A stretch of DNA of 64,000 nt from Clostridium sp. CAG:354_28_25 (GCA_001915925.1 MNRL01000009.1:1-64000); one strand, 5' to 3'; positions 8,011 through 17,622 are shown, counted from the first letter of the stretch. Notes: generated by a model from the sequence alone, not told the origin. Translations and numbers: made by a program.

Positions 8011-8528
8011 TATTTACTTTATTCAGGAAAAATGGGAGAGTAGGAGAGAGGGGCTGTTTTGAAAAATTAGAAATTTAAAAAGAGTTTTTTAAAATAACAA
8101 ATTTAATTTCAAAACAAGTTTTGTAACTTCTCTAAAAATCTATATAATAATTTTACAAAACAAAATCATAAAAATTAAAATATCTAAATTAGTATAAAAA
8201 AATTTTTTGTTAAAATAAATCAAAAATAATTTTGTGCAAAGTTAAATTTATAAATTTTATTATTTACATTTATAAATAAATTTACAATAAATATTTTTGT
8301 ACACAATTTATAAATTGCTAATTAAAAATTCATTATACTAGTTATAAAAATATTTTAATTACTAAACACTTTAAAATCGTTTTTAAGGCATTTTTATATT
8401 AAGGTTAATAAGTTAATCATTTATGATTAGTTACTCAATAATATGAATTACACATAATTTTATATTAATAATGTAAAAATACTGATTTTAATAGACTACA
8501 AGAAAATTACAAAAAAGTGCCAAAAAAG

Positions 8529-8575
8529 CAACGCACGAGAATCGATTTTAGGCCGTTTTTATTTTTAAGACATAT
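8529..8575 (+). repeat. Direct repeat R1, left copy
   Basis: Begins CAACGCACGAGAATCGATTT and continues through GGCCGTTTTTATTTTTAAG. It matches 11470-11515 with only a few mismatches, the first 15 bases being identical. The two copies bracket about 2.9 kb, as attachment sites or a duplicated target would. Confidence 0.65.
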
Positions 8576-8859
8576 AGTTTGTTGTCTGTAAAATAGGCTA
8601 AATACGGTTGATATAAAGGTTTTGCAAATTTTGATAAAAAAATAAAAGAATTATATAGAAAAAATATTTAGATATAAATAAAAAGTTATAACTATAAGTA
8701 TTAACACATTAGAATTAGATTTAAGACAATTTATTAAAGAAATAATATAAGTTATTAAATAATAAGATATAAAGTGTAAGAACAGCTAGATATAGTAATA
8801 GATAGAAGGACACCTAGAATGGCAGTCCATATATTTTACCCCTATGTCTTTTTGCACAA

Positions 8860-8888
8860 AACTTTGATTTTGTGCAATGTTATATATT
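8860..8888 (+). repeat. Direct repeat R2, left copy
   Basis: 29 bases starting AACTTTGATTTTGTGCAATG are identical to 10511-10539. The repeat overlaps a perfect inverted repeat at 8852-8877. Confidence 0.7.
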
Positions 8889-8961
8889 GCAAAATATACC
8901 GTTCTTCTTGTCCCCTCTAGCTATTTATAAGATTTTTTTTATAGTTTTAGGCATTATTATT

Positions 8962-9282
8962 TTAAACATTTTTTCTAAACATTACTATTTTTTCGTTTTT
9001 ATCTTTTGAAGATGAACTACAAAATGACTCATACTTTTTCCATTCTGTAATACTTCGTTGTAAAATACAAAAATATTTTCCCGATAAATTTGGTGGATAT
9101 TTATTATCATAAAAGTCATTATCAACATAAAATATCCTACCTCTCTCCTGCTCGTAGTCGATAATATTATTTAAAGCGTTACTAGCTTCACGAAAAGTCG
9201 GATAAGATGAAAGTATATATGGTTTTCCTCGACCATTTCGAACATAAATACAAAATTCTTTTTTAGTCTTGTCTTTTTCCAT
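8962..9282 (-). CDS. Hypothetical protein inside the R1-bounded segment
   Basis: 106 aa. Not recognised. It begins with a charged MEKDKTKKEF and has aromatic-rich strands (IYVRNGRGKPYILSSYPTF, RIFYVDNDFYDNKYP). The N-terminal strand-helix pattern (KPYILSSYPTFREASNALNNII) resembles small DNA- or partner-binding folds in general, but this is weak. No clear Shine-Dalgarno; GGAAGTG lies about 10 bases upstream of the ATG. Cargo of the mobile segment is the simplest reading. Confidence 0.45.
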   Translation of the reverse strand: MEKDKTKKEFCIYVRNGRGKPYILSSYPTFREASNALNNIIDYEQERGRIFYVDNDFYDNKYPPNLSGKYFCILQRSITEWKKYESFCSSSSKDKNEKIVMFRKNV

Positions 9283-9968
9283 AATTAATCACTTCCATTT
9301 TTTCTATCTTGAAATATTTGTTTTGAATTATAATAATTTTGACGAAAATCGTCAATAAGAAAAAATATATACAACAAGTGAGTAACTTTATGATAAAAAA
9401 TATAAAATGGCTTAAAAACGATTTTAAGCTTAATTTAATAAATATATAAATATTAATAATAAAAAAATAATGAGCGTACTACAAAAATACACTCATTACA
9501 CTATAAAAACCTCCATAAGATGTTACTATATCAAGTAAGTAACATCTTAATTTTATAACCAAATACCGGAAAAATTAGACAATAACGGCATATATTAAGC
9601 TTCAGCACTACATTAAAGGTTTAAATTTTTTCGACGAATATCGAATTCCTCGAAAAAAAAATAGATTAGAGGCTTAAGCCTCTTTTATGGTTTAAGGATA
9701 TCAACAAACACTAAAACCATTAAACTTGAAACTATATTGAAAACAGCACTTTTTTAATATTAAAGAAACTATAAAGCTTGAATTTGAACATAAAAAAAGG
9801 CTATATAAATTTTGATTATATATAACCTTAAAATAATACTTGAGCCTTAATATAAATAACTATTCAATTAATAATTATTATACACATGATTTTAGCATTG
9901 TCAATATTTATTTTTATTTCAGCTTACCAAAAGGGGTAAATTTATAACCCCCTTTTGCTAAGCAAAAA
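9283..9968. other. Gene-free region with clustered palindromes
   Basis: No gene seen. It contains a perfect 12-bp hairpin (TAAGATGTTACT at 9516-9527 with AGTAACATCTTA at 9538-9549), the palindrome GAGGCTTAAGCCTC near 9668-9681, a TTTTTTCGA/TCGAAAAAA pair near 9628-9652, and AAGGCTATATAA pairing with TTATATATAACCTT near 9798-9830. It lies just downstream of the Rep-like gene and could include terminators or an origin. Confidence 0.4.
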
Positions 9969-10445
9969 CTAATTATCATACAAATCATTTAAATCATCAG
10001 AACTGTAATTTCTTTGTTCAAAATTTTTTTTAGAATTCTTTTTCTTTATATTCTTTTTAGTATTTACTATATTAGTATTTAATAGGGTGTGATTTTCTAG
10101 ATGTAGATTTTCAAGGTATAGAAAACCTATATCTTGTTTTTTGTCTAATGGAAACTCGTAAACTATGTATTCATACTCGATTCGTCCACTTTTTGTCTCA
10201 TTAGGCATAAGTTTTTTAATTACCAAATAATTATGGTCTTGTAATTCCTTCAAAGTACTGCGAATAGAGGTCAAATTGTCTTTACTAGCCGAGCATAAAC
10301 CTTTTAAAGAAAAATCCCAACAATCTGGCAAGCTTAACATATAAGATAAAAGCCCTTTTGCCTTGAAAGATAGCCTTTTGTCCTTTAAATGATAATTAGA
10401 CATAACAGTATAATTTTTTGTTTTTTCAATTCTAAAAATTGCCAT
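9969..10445 (-). CDS. Rep-like helix-turn-helix protein of integrative elements
   Basis: 158 aa from the ATG at 10445, which follows GGGGT; five extra residues upstream are unlikely. The sequence MAIFRIEKTKNYTVMSNYHL, followed by LSFKAKGLLSYMLSLPDCWDFSLKGLC, is the hallmark N-terminus of the helix-turn-helix replication/organizer proteins found in Firmicutes plasmids and integrative elements. The winged helix spans about 25-85. The C-terminal part is short, Lys/Asn-rich and low in complexity, while homologues I recall are usually about 250-300 aa, so this copy may be shortened. It probably binds the element origin; R2 lies in its leader. Confidence 0.7.
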   Translation of the reverse strand: MAIFRIEKTKNYTVMSNYHLKDKRLSFKAKGLLSYMLSLPDCWDFSLKGLCSASKDNLTSIRSTLKELQDHNYLVIKKLMPNETKSGRIEYEYIVYEFPLDKKQDIGFLYLENLHLENHTLLNTNIVNTKKNIKKKNSKKNFEQRNYSSDDLNDLYDN

Positions 10446-10510
10446 AAAAAAATACCCCATTTCAAAGCCTAAAATATCAAAATAAAATCAATTGTTAAAG
10501 ATTGCCGGAT

Positions 10511-10539
10511 AACTTTGATTTTGTGCAATGTTATATATT
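10511..10539 (+). repeat. Direct repeat R2, right copy
   Basis: Identical over 29 bases to 8860-8888. This copy lies 66 bases upstream of the Rep-like start codon on the minus strand, which suggests an operator or iteron bound by that protein. Confidence 0.7.
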
Positions 10540-10635
10540 TATTTTTTAAGCTTTTTTCTACTATATATATCCTCCCTCTTTCTTCTTAAAAGATTAAGGC
10601 TATTTTAGTACCACTAGATATGTACTTCTATATTC

Positions 10636-10968
10636 TTAAGCTATTATTGTATGATGTTGATTTGGAATTGCCACTAATGAAATACAAAAAATCATTAATA
10701 ATAAAATATATACAATAATCATAAATTTTAGTTCTTTTTTAGTATCTACCCTATTTCTTGTTATAAAGTAAAAAATAACATTAATTATAAAAACTATAAT
10801 TGGAGGAATTGCATTAAAAGTTGGTATACCACAGGCACATCTTATTAAAGTATTAACAAATAAAAATAACAATAATTCCAATACAATAAAAATTTTGCTT
10901 ATAATTCTATATCTCTTGCTATAATCAATCTGGTTATCTTTGATACTATTTTCCTCGGTTGATGTCAT
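10636..10968 (-). CDS. Small integral membrane protein
   Basis: 110 aa. Three predicted membrane helices: about 24-42 (IISKIFIVLELLLFLFVNTLI), 53-70 (AIPPIIVFIINVIFYFI) and 82-102 (LKFMIIVYILLLMIFCISLV). The start has one of the strongest ribosome sites in the window, a long run of G with GGAGG. No domain is recognised. It lies in the R1-bounded segment upstream of the Rep-like gene on the same strand and is presumably element cargo; an immunity or toxin-partner role is possible but unsupported. Confidence 0.5.
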   Translation of the reverse strand: MTSTEENSIKDNQIDYSKRYRIISKIFIVLELLLFLFVNTLIRCACGIPTFNAIPPIIVFIINVIFYFITRNRVDTKKELKFMIIVYILLLMIFCISLVAIPNQHHTIIA

Positions 10969-11028
10969 ATTTATTCCTCCCCCCTCTTTTTGGTATTATA
11001 TAGTTATAATTTATATTTGTCCATATAA

Positions 11029-11075
11029 TATGATAAAAAAATTGAAGAGCCAGAACCGCAAAGTTCTGACTCTTC
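11029..11075 (-). terminator. Rho-independent terminator
   Basis: On the minus strand GAAGAGTCAGAAC pairs with GTTCTGGCTCTTC, followed by a run of T. It ends the transcript of the 94-aa gene at 11112-11396. Confidence 0.85.
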
Positions 11076-11111
11076 ATAGTGACAATAGTCACATACCTGT
11101 TCCCATTCATA

Positions 11112-11396
11112 TTATTTGAACAGTGGTTTTTTGATTTCTTCAAGCGTTGCATTACCAATGCAGATGAAATCACGTGCCTCCACAGGTTTGAAAACATAGT
11201 TATCAAGAGTGACACCAGATCCGTTTGTATAAGCTTCATAAATTAAACTTGCAACTAGTTCTTTGGAATCTATTATGCCAACTTCTGTTGCGTAAATAGC
11301 ACCATTTTCAATCCGTGGATTGGTTACCAGAACAATTGTAGCCGTACTCCCGTTTCTGATTGCATTTACCTGTTGTAAAACATAAAATTTTTTCAT
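11112..11396 (-). CDS. Hypothetical protein, G+C-richer single-gene island
   Basis: 94 aa from MKKFYVLQQVNAIRNG, whose ATG (11396) follows GGAGG with good spacing; a longer frame to 11486 lacks a site. Not recognised; no membrane segment; a compact alternation of strands and helices is predicted. Base composition is visibly less A+T-rich than in the flanking DNA, and it has its own strong terminator. It sits at the right end of the R1-bounded segment and resembles in style the other isolated islands in this window (19.7, 23.8, 32.9, 47.6 kb). Confidence 0.5.
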   Translation of the reverse strand: MKKFYVLQQVNAIRNGSTATIVLVTNPRIENGAIYATEVGIIDSKELVASLIYEAYTNGSGVTLDNYVFKPVEARDFICIGNATLEEIKKPLFK

Positions 11397-11469
11397 CTTG
11401 TTACTACCTCCTGATTTATAAATGGGTTTATAATGGATACAATCCACTATTTTCAGTGTTTTCAAAGCA

Positions 11470-11515
11470 CAACGCACGAGAATCAATTTTAAGCCGTTTT
11501 TATTTAAAAGTCATA
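11470..11515 (+). repeat. Direct repeat R1, right copy
   Basis: Begins CAACGCACGAGAATCAATTT and continues AAGCCGTTTTTATTTAAAAG, the counterpart of 8529-8575. It ends about 50 bases before the asnS promoter, so it marks the right edge of the accessory region. Confidence 0.65.
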
Positions 11516-11564
11516 TAACTTCATTGCTAAAAATAGCCTATTTTTACTAATTTTACTATTTTAA

Positions 11565-11593
11565 TTGAATTTATATATAAAATGTCATATAAT
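11565..11593 (+). promoter_or_regulatory. asnS: Predicted sigma-A promoter of asnS
   Basis: TTGAAT, 17 bases, TATAAT, ending 33 bases before the start codon. The leader is therefore too short to hold a T-box riboswitch. Confidence 0.7.
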
Positions 11594-11626
11594 ATGAAAA
11601 GATTTTATATTTTTTAGGAGGATAAT

Positions 11627-13018
11627 ATGGAAAAAGTAATTTTAAAAAATCTATATAGACAAAAAGAGAAATATGCAGATAAAGATATTTGTATCGAAGG
11701 TTGGGTTAGAACTATAAGAGATTCAAAAACATTTGGATTTATAGAACTAAATGATGGTACTTTCTTTAAAAATGTACAAGTAGTTTTTAATGATAATTTA
11801 GCAAACTTTAATGATATTTGTAAATTAACTATTAGTTCTACAATAAAAGTTGAAGGTAAATTTATATTAACTGAGAATGCTAAACAACCATTCGAAATAC
11901 AAGCAACTTCAGTAGAAATAGAATGTTTATCAGATAATAGCTATCCACTTCAAAAGAAAAGACATTCATTTGAATATTTAAGAACAATTGCACATCTACG
12001 TCCAAGAAGTAATACATTTAATGCTGTATTTCGCGTTAGAAGCGCATTAGCATATGCAATACATAAATTTTTCCAAGAAAAAGGCTTTGTATATGTAAAT
12101 ACACCTCTAATTACAGCAAGTGATGCAGAAGGTGCTGGTGAAATGTTTAATGTAAATTCATTTGATTTAAACAACTTACCTAAAGATGACAAAGGAAATA
12201 TAGATTTTACTCAAGACTTCTTTGGAAAGCCAGCACATCTAACAGTAAGCGGCCAATTAAATGCCGAAACATTTGCAGAAGCTTTTTGCAATGTATATAC
12301 ATTTGGACCAACATTCCGTGCTGAAAATTCTAACACTGTTAAGCACTCTGCAGAATTTTGGATGGTTGAACCAGAAATATGTTTTGCAGACTTAAATGAT
12401 GACATGGATTTAGCTGAAGAAATGATTAAATACATCTTTAAATATGTTATAGATAATTATCCAGAAGAAATGCAATTCTTTAATAATTTTGTAGATAAAG
12501 GTCTTTTAGATAGATTAAATAATGTTATAAATTCAGATTTTGCAAGAATTAGTTATACTGATGCTGTTGCAGAATTAGAAAAGCATAATGATGAATTTGA
12601 ATATAAGGTTAGTTGGGGTGTTGATTTACAAACAGAACATGAAAGATATCTATGTGAAAAGATATTCCAAAAACCTGTATTTGTAACTGATTACCCAAAA
12701 GAAATTAAAGCATTTTATATGAAACTAAATGATGATGGAAAAACTGTTGCAGCAGCTGATTTATTAGCTCCTGGAATAGGTGAAATTATTGGTGGAAGTC
12801 AAAGAGAAGACGACTATGACAAATTATTAGCTAGAATAAAAGAATTAAATATGCCTTTAGAAAATTATGACTGGTACTTAGATTTAAGAAAATATGGTAG
12901 CTGTAAACATGCAGGCTTTGGTCTTGGTTTTGAAAGAGCTATTATGTATTTAACAGGAATGCAAAATATTCGTGATGTGATACCTTTCCCAAGAACACCA
13001 AATAACTGCGAATTCTAA
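11627..13018 (+). CDS. asnS: Asparaginyl-tRNA synthetase
   Basis: 463 aa, the normal length. It charges tRNA-Asn with asparagine. The OB-fold anticodon-binding domain covers about 15-110 and the class II catalytic core 130-460: motif 2 lies in [14 protein letters not shown] followed by [11 protein letters not shown], and motif 3 is [15 protein letters not shown] with the AsnRS ending [18 protein letters not shown] cluster near 208 ([13 protein letters not shown]) is also typical of AsnRS rather than AspRS. An AGGAGG site precedes the ATG. The gene has its own promoter and a shared terminator, so it is monocistronic. Confidence 0.96.
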   Translation: MEKVILKNLYRQKEKYADKDICIEGWVRTIRDSKTFGFIELNDGTFFKNVQVVFNDNLANFNDICKLTISSTIKVEGKFILTENAKQPFEIQATSVEIECLSDNSYPLQKKRHSFEYLRTIAHLRPRSNTFNAVFRVRSALAYAIHKFFQEKGFVYVNTPLITASDAEGAGEMFNVNSFDLNNLPKDDKGNIDFTQDFFGKPAHLTVSGQLNAETFAEAFCNVYTFGPTFRAENSNTVKHSAEFWMVEPEICFADLNDDMDLAEEMIKYIFKYVIDNYPEEMQFFNNFVDKGLLDRLNNVINSDFARISYTDAVAELEKHNDEFEYKVSWGVDLQTEHERYLCEKIFQKPVFVTDYPKEIKAFYMKLNDDGKTVAAADLLAPGIGEIIGGSQREDDYDKLLARIKELNMPLENYDWYLDLRKYGSCKHAGFGLGFERAIMYLTGMQNIRDVIPFPRTPNNCEF

Positions 13019-13052
13019 AAGAGCAAATGTTCGGTATTCATTTAATAGTACA

Positions 13053-13090
13053 GTCCCCTATCTTAATTTAATAAGATAGGGGACTTTTAT
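13053..13090. terminator. Bidirectional terminator, asnS / DUF2207 gene
   Basis: GTCCCCTATCTTA pairs perfectly with TAAGATAGGGGAC around ATTTAA, flanked by T-rich sequence. It serves both convergent genes. Confidence 0.85.
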
Positions 13091-13117
13091 ATATGTTAAA
13101 TATTAAATGATAGAGAT

Positions 13118-15041
13118 TTAGAAAGCACCTGCTCCCCCTCCTCCGGCCTCCACCGCCACCGGAACCAGAACCGGAATAACCAGTAGAAGAATTTATTGAA
13201 TTTGTAAATGAAGATGAATAGCTGGACATACACAAGACTGGATATGTTAAATATATCTTATCATCTGAGTATCCAGCTTTTATTAATTCTTCTTTGAATT
13301 CTTTCGCTACTTTATCTGCAATACCAAATAAGGAAGCAAATACCAAGTATTCATTCCAAATACTTATCTCTATCGGGTATCTGTCCTTTATTAAACTATA
13401 ATCTTTTAAATATTTCCATAATCCGAGTAATTCTTTTTGATCCTGAGCATATTTATCTGTAGGAATTTTATATAAATCATCTAATATTATTACTACAATG
13501 AATGTTAAAAATGCAGTAAATACGGAAGACATAATAAACTCAACAATTCCAAGTGCTTTATCAGGATTCATTACCAAAGTATTAAATAAAAATACTATTA
13601 ATAATGTTACAATTAATATTATGAAATTTAATATTAAACTTGTCTTAACTTTTTTATACATTTTTTTATTATCAATTAATTTTTTTGAGCTAGCTTTAGA
13701 GATTTGTTGAACTAATTTTCTGTTCTTAGAAATTTCTTTAAAGCGAGCATTTAATTCTACTGTTGTTTCTGTATAAGCTGAAGCATTAAAATCTGTAGAT
13801 ATTTGATCTGAAAAAATTAATGATAGTATTTGTTTTTCATATGGACACAATTGGGTAAAATCTGCATTCTGATTAATAGAAACATTATATTCATAATCAG
13901 CTTCTTTTTTCTTATTAGCACCTTTTTTTGTTTCCATATTTAATATTTTCCTATTAGTTAAATCTAGTATTGTTGCAATAATTAAATTAGAACTTAGAGC
14001 ATTAGTACTCTTTGCTGGTAATAATGCTTGATATTCTAATAAATTTAAACGTTTGGGTATATCTCTAAAATAGTTTGCATTTTTTACAGTTGTTCTATAT
14101 TTTTTACTTTTAATAATTCCATACGTTAGGAAAATTATGCATAAAATAACTAGTAATACTACTAAAATAACATTAATCGTTATATGTATAAAATATCTAG
14201 TATTTCCTAAAGACATACTATTTTCAATTTTATATAGACTGTTAAAATCATAATCATTATTATATTTTTTTGTACAATTCATTAGTACAGTATTAGGAAA
14301 AACTATTCTAGCATCAACAGGCTTACCAGATGGAATATTACTAATATTAAAACTAATACAATTTGATGCCGAATCCAACATAACTTGTATATCCTCTAGT
14401 TTTGTAGCATATGTATGAGGATAATATTTTACATCATCCATATTTATAGATTTTGGCAAATAAATATCTAAATTAAACTCATCTACATCAGTTTCTATCC
14501 CATTACCTATAAAATTATAATATATTTCACTCATATCATTATATTGAACAACAGCATCTGTTATATCATATGAATAATGTACAGTTTGAAAATTATTAGA
14601 AGATATTGGAGAATAAACCATTATATCATATCCGTCTGTTCTATCTGCATTTACTGCATCTACAGTGTAAACACCATTATCACCTTTCTCAGCATTAGAT
14701 GCTTTTGTAAAATTGGTTGTTATATTAGCTGGATTTGTAACAACGACAGTTATATTTTCAATTCCAGTTGCTTGATATCTAGCAGAGTTTGGTTCCATTG
14801 AATCTTTATTAGTTTTATAAAAATATCTTAAATCACGCGTTAAACCATTTGCGCTACTAGAAAAATAATAAGTAATAGACTCATCTATATGAATTGTTCC
14901 GTCTTCTTGAATATAAGCATCCATATCATAATTGGTAATATCATAAGATGGTCCATCTGCTAATACATTGTTAGGTATTAATGCTATAACTGCCAAAATA
15001 ATAGATATCATTATTATCTTTAATTTCTTTATATGCACCAT
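13118..15041 (-). CDS. DUF2207 membrane protein with a 3' frameshift
   Basis: About 640 aa. A signal peptide/anchor (LKIIMISIILAVIALIPNNVLA) leads into an extracytoplasmic DUF2207 domain (YDMDAYIQEDGTIHIDESI), a central membrane helix near 285-310, and two more helices around 460-510. Such proteins end in a Gly-rich tail. As written, the frame turns into GGRRRGSRCF and runs on to 13068, but dropping one base in the GGCC at 13145-13148 gives a poly-Gly tail ending AGAF and a stop at 13118-13120. I take that as the true end. The start at 15041 (MVHIKK) has a GAGGTG site; the longer one does not. LemA, a frequent partner of this family, is at 20.4 kb. Confidence 0.8.
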
Positions 15042-15062
15042 ATAAAAGCACCTCATCCCCAA

Positions 15063-16376
15063 TTATTTAAATCTTCTTAAATATAAATCTATTTTATCTA
15101 GAAATTCTGCATTATTCTTTGTTTGTACCATTTGAGAAATAATGTTTTCTGTAACATCGGCTACAGGTAAATTATTTAAAGCCTTACGCAATGCATAAAC
15201 AGTCTCCATTTCCTTAGGAGTAAGAAGTAAATCTTCTCTTCTTGTACCAGACTTATTAATATCAATTGCAGGGAAAATACGTTTTTCAGATAATTTCCTA
15301 TCTAAATGTACTTCCATATTACCAGTACCCTTAAACTCTTCGAATATTACATCATCCATTCTACTTCCAGTTTCTATTAAAGCTGAAGCGAGTATAGTTA
15401 AACTTCCTCCATTTTCTATGTTTCTTGCAGCACCGAAAAATTTCTTAGGCTTATGTAATGCATTTGGATCAAGACCTCCAGATAAAGTTCTACCAGATGA
15501 AGGAATAACTAAATTATATGCTCTAGCAAGTCTTGTAATACTATCTAGTAAAATAACAACATCTTTACCTTGTTCTACAAGTCTTTTAGATCTCTCTATT
15601 ACCATTTCTGCTACTTTTACATGATGTTCTGGCAATTCATCAAATGTTGAATATATTACATCTCCATTTATAGAACGTTTCATATCTGTAACTTCTTCTG
15701 GTCTTTCGTCTATTAATAATACTATTAATTCTATTTCTGGATTGTTTTTTGTAATACTATTAGCAAATTTTTTAATTAAAGTTGTTTTTCCAACTTTTGG
15801 TGGAGCCACAATCATTCCTCTTTGTCCTTTTCCTATTGGACTAATTAAATCTATCATTCTCATTGCATATTCATTTGGCTCAGTTTCTAATTTTATTCTT
15901 TCGGTTGGATAAATAGGTGTTAAATCGTCAAATTTCTTTCTCCTATATGCTTTTTCTGGTGCCTCACCATTTACTTCTCCAACGAAAATTAAAGATGGGA
16001 ATCTCTCCCCTTCCTTTGCCATTCTGGAAATTCCTTTTATATGGTCACCTGTATCTAGTTTAAATCTTCTTATTTGTACTGGGGAAATATATACATCATC
16101 TGGTGTAGAAAGATAATTTTCGCCCCTTAAAAAACCATATCCATCAGGTAATACTTCTAATATTCCTTCTGCAATTTTGTCATCACTATTAGTAATTTTA
16201 TATGTTGTATTACTATCTGTTACAACACTTTCATTATTTTTGTCTTCGTTATTAGTTGTATCATTTTCTGTTAATAGGTCAATTAATTCACTCTTTTTAT
16301 ATTTTGAATATCCTTTAATATTTTTGTTTTTTGCAAGCTCTCTTAATTCACTTAGACTATAATCTTCTAAGTTCAT
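15063..16376 (-). CDS. rho: Transcription termination factor Rho
   Basis: 437 aa. An N-terminal Rho_N helix bundle ([18 protein letters not shown]) and an acidic, Asn-rich linker (about 38-62) are followed by the RNA-binding cold-shock-like domain ([19 protein letters not shown], 71-130) and the RecA-like ATPase with Walker [10 protein letters not shown] near 192, Walker [17 protein letters not shown], and the Q- and R-loop region ([21 protein letters not shown]). It is an RNA-dependent hexameric helicase that releases RNA polymerase at untranslated transcripts. GGAGG precedes the ATG. A very long hairpin lies in the gap upstream. Confidence 0.97.
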   Translation of the reverse strand: MNLEDYSLSELRELAKNKNIKGYSKYKKSELIDLLTENDTTNNEDKNNESVVTDSNTTYKITNSDDKIAEGILEVLPDGYGFLRGENYLSTPDDVYISPVQIRRFKLDTGDHIKGISRMAKEGERFPSLIFVGEVNGEAPEKAYRRKKFDDLTPIYPTERIKLETEPNEYAMRMIDLISPIGKGQRGMIVAPPKVGKTTLIKKFANSITKNNPEIELIVLLIDERPEEVTDMKRSINGDVIYSTFDELPEHHVKVAEMVIERSKRLVEQGKDVVILLDSITRLARAYNLVIPSSGRTLSGGLDPNALHKPKKFFGAARNIENGGSLTILASALIETGSRMDDVIFEEFKGTGNMEVHLDRKLSEKRIFPAIDINKSGTRREDLLLTPKEMETVYALRKALNNLPVADVTENIISQMVQTKNNAEFLDKIDLYLRRFK

Positions 16377-16476
16377 AAAATCCCTCCTATATTTAATTAA
16401 GCTAATTACATGAGAAATAATATTCTAGATTAAAAGTTTGATAATAAGAAATAGAAAAATAAATGGATAAAAGAAG

Positions 16477-16532
16477 TATATATCTGTTATTAAATAAGAA
16501 TACGAAAATAGAAGTTTAATAACAGATATATA
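16477..16532. repeat. 18-bp perfect inverted repeat between divIC and rho
   Basis: TATATATCTGTTATTAAA (16477-16494) pairs with TTTAATAACAGATATATA (16515-16532), with a 20-base loop. It could terminate the yabP-yabQ-divIC transcript or structure the rho leader. There is no clean T tract on the minus strand. Confidence 0.65.
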
Positions 16533-16573
16533 TGTATAAAGTCTTTAGAATCCTATTATTAATATTTTAAATT

Positions 16574-16858
16574 TTATTTATTGGCGTCAACATAAACTCT
16601 CTCATTAGGTAAATACATGTCTAATTTATCCCTAGCGATTTGTTCTATGTATTCATCGGAATTAATGTTTGCTTCCATATCTGCTAATTCGTTTTTATAT
16701 TCTTGTTGATCTTGAATTTGTGAAGAAACATAATCTTGTTCTGTTTGATATGAATTTAATGTTGTTTGTTGTTTAATAAGAACATAAATAAAATAAGATA
16801 ATACAATTAAAATTATAATAACTTTTAATATTTTTTTATTTCTAAAAATTCTTTTCAT
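16574..16858 (-). CDS. divIC: Septum formation initiator, DivIC/FtsB family
   Basis: 94 aa, the usual size. A basic cytoplasmic N-terminus, one membrane helix (about 12-30, VIIILIVLSYFIYVLI), a coiled coil (32-65) and the family C-terminal pattern EYIEQIARDKLDMYLPNERVY. Family members bridge FtsL and the division septum synthases. In Clostridia the gene commonly follows yabP and yabQ, as here (36 bases after yabQ), so it may serve both division and sporulation septation. GGAG site upstream. Confidence 0.88.
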   Translation of the reverse strand: MKRIFRNKKILKVIIILIVLSYFIYVLIKQQTTLNSYQTEQDYVSSQIQDQQEYKNELADMEANINSDEYIEQIARDKLDMYLPNERVYVDANK

Positions 16859-16894
16859 AAGTATATTTTCTCTCCTATAATCAATTCTACCTAA

Positions 16895-17314
16895 TTATAC
16901 ATTATAATTGTTTTTTTGTATAGTTTTTTTTGATTTATTTTTACAATTTTTTAGACAATTAGTTATAAAAACAAAAATTTTCTTAGATAACGATAAAATA
17001 AAGTCTAATAATAATTTAACAGGTGTAAGAATTTTTAAGAATATATTATTTACTAGCTTTGTAAATAGCATTATATATATTATTATGCCTAGAAAAATTC
17101 CAATAAAGAGATAGGCTCTTAATTCTCCATCATTAAACTTAAATATAGCTGAAATTATTAAAAATCCTGATATAACCCAAAATAAAATATCTTCTATATA
17201 AGTAATAAAATTGCTTGTTTTGAATTTTTTTCTTAAAATTCTAAATATATCAAATATAAAACTAATAATTATACCTAAAATAATAAATATAAAAAAATTA
17301 TATAGTTGTAACAT
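16895..17314 (-). CDS. yabQ: Spore cortex biosynthesis protein YabQ
   Basis: 139 aa integral membrane protein with helices near 5-22, 42-60, 68-88 and a final one near 98-118. The YabQ signature FIFDIFRILRKKF and the strongly basic tail are present. YabQ is needed for spore cortex synthesis under mother-cell control in Bacillus. It lies 14 bases after yabP on the same strand, matching the conserved yabP-yabQ-divIC order. Confidence 0.88.
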   Translation of the reverse strand: MLQLYNFFIFIILGIIISFIFDIFRILRKKFKTSNFITYIEDILFWVISGFLIISAIFKFNDGELRAYLFIGIFLGIIIYIMLFTKLVNNIFLKILTPVKLLLDFILSLSKKIFVFITNCLKNCKNKSKKTIQKNNYNV

Positions 17315-17328
17315 ACAAAACCCCTAAA

Positions 17329-17622
17329 TTATCTAAATATTTTACTAAAGATATTTTCACTTTTCTTCTCCGCTATATCTTGACTGTATCCTATATTTGA
17401 TATATTTCCCTCTATTTTTACTTCGCTTTCATCTATGTTTAATTTGTTTATTTTTAATTCAGAACCTTTTATTGTAAGCATACCTAAATCTGTTGAAAGA
17501 ATAACTACTTGATCATCAAAACTTAAAATATCATTTATTCCTGTTACATTTAGTTTTTCTCTATTTTCTAAAACAATATTTTGCATAACATTAATATTAG
17601 TTTGCTTTCTTTCCTCTACCAT
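17329..17622 (-). CDS. yabP: Sporulation protein YabP
   Basis: 97 aa, normal length. The core LENREKLNVTGINDILSFDDQVVILSTDLGMLTIKGSELKI (residues 19-59) is characteristic of YabP/YqfC proteins: short beta-rich mother-cell proteins that interact at the forespore surface. It is the first gene of the yabP-yabQ-divIC unit, with AGGAGG upstream of the ATG. Confidence 0.9.
   Translation of the reverse strand: MVEERKQTNINVMQNIVLENREKLNVTGINDILSFDDQVVILSTDLGMLTIKGSELKINKLNIDESEVKIEGNISNIGYSQDIAEKKSENIFSKIFR

Larger units (their letters stand above)
8011..8961. other. Gene-free, very A+T-rich region with iteron-like repeats
   Basis: No gene is supported in 950 bp. The motif TTTTGTGCAAAGTT (8230-8243) recurs as TTTTGTGCAATGTT at 8868-8881 and 10519-10532. 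At 8852-8877 TTGCACAAAA and TTTTGTGCAA form a perfect 10-bp inverted repeat with a 6-base loop. The left copy of a ~47-bp direct repeat begins at 8529. Such composition and repeats suit a replication or transfer origin; this is inference. Confidence 0.4.

Noticed and set aside
11515..11627. T-box riboswitch upstream of asnS
   Set aside because: The predicted promoter ends 33 bases before the start codon, leaving no room for a T-box leader.
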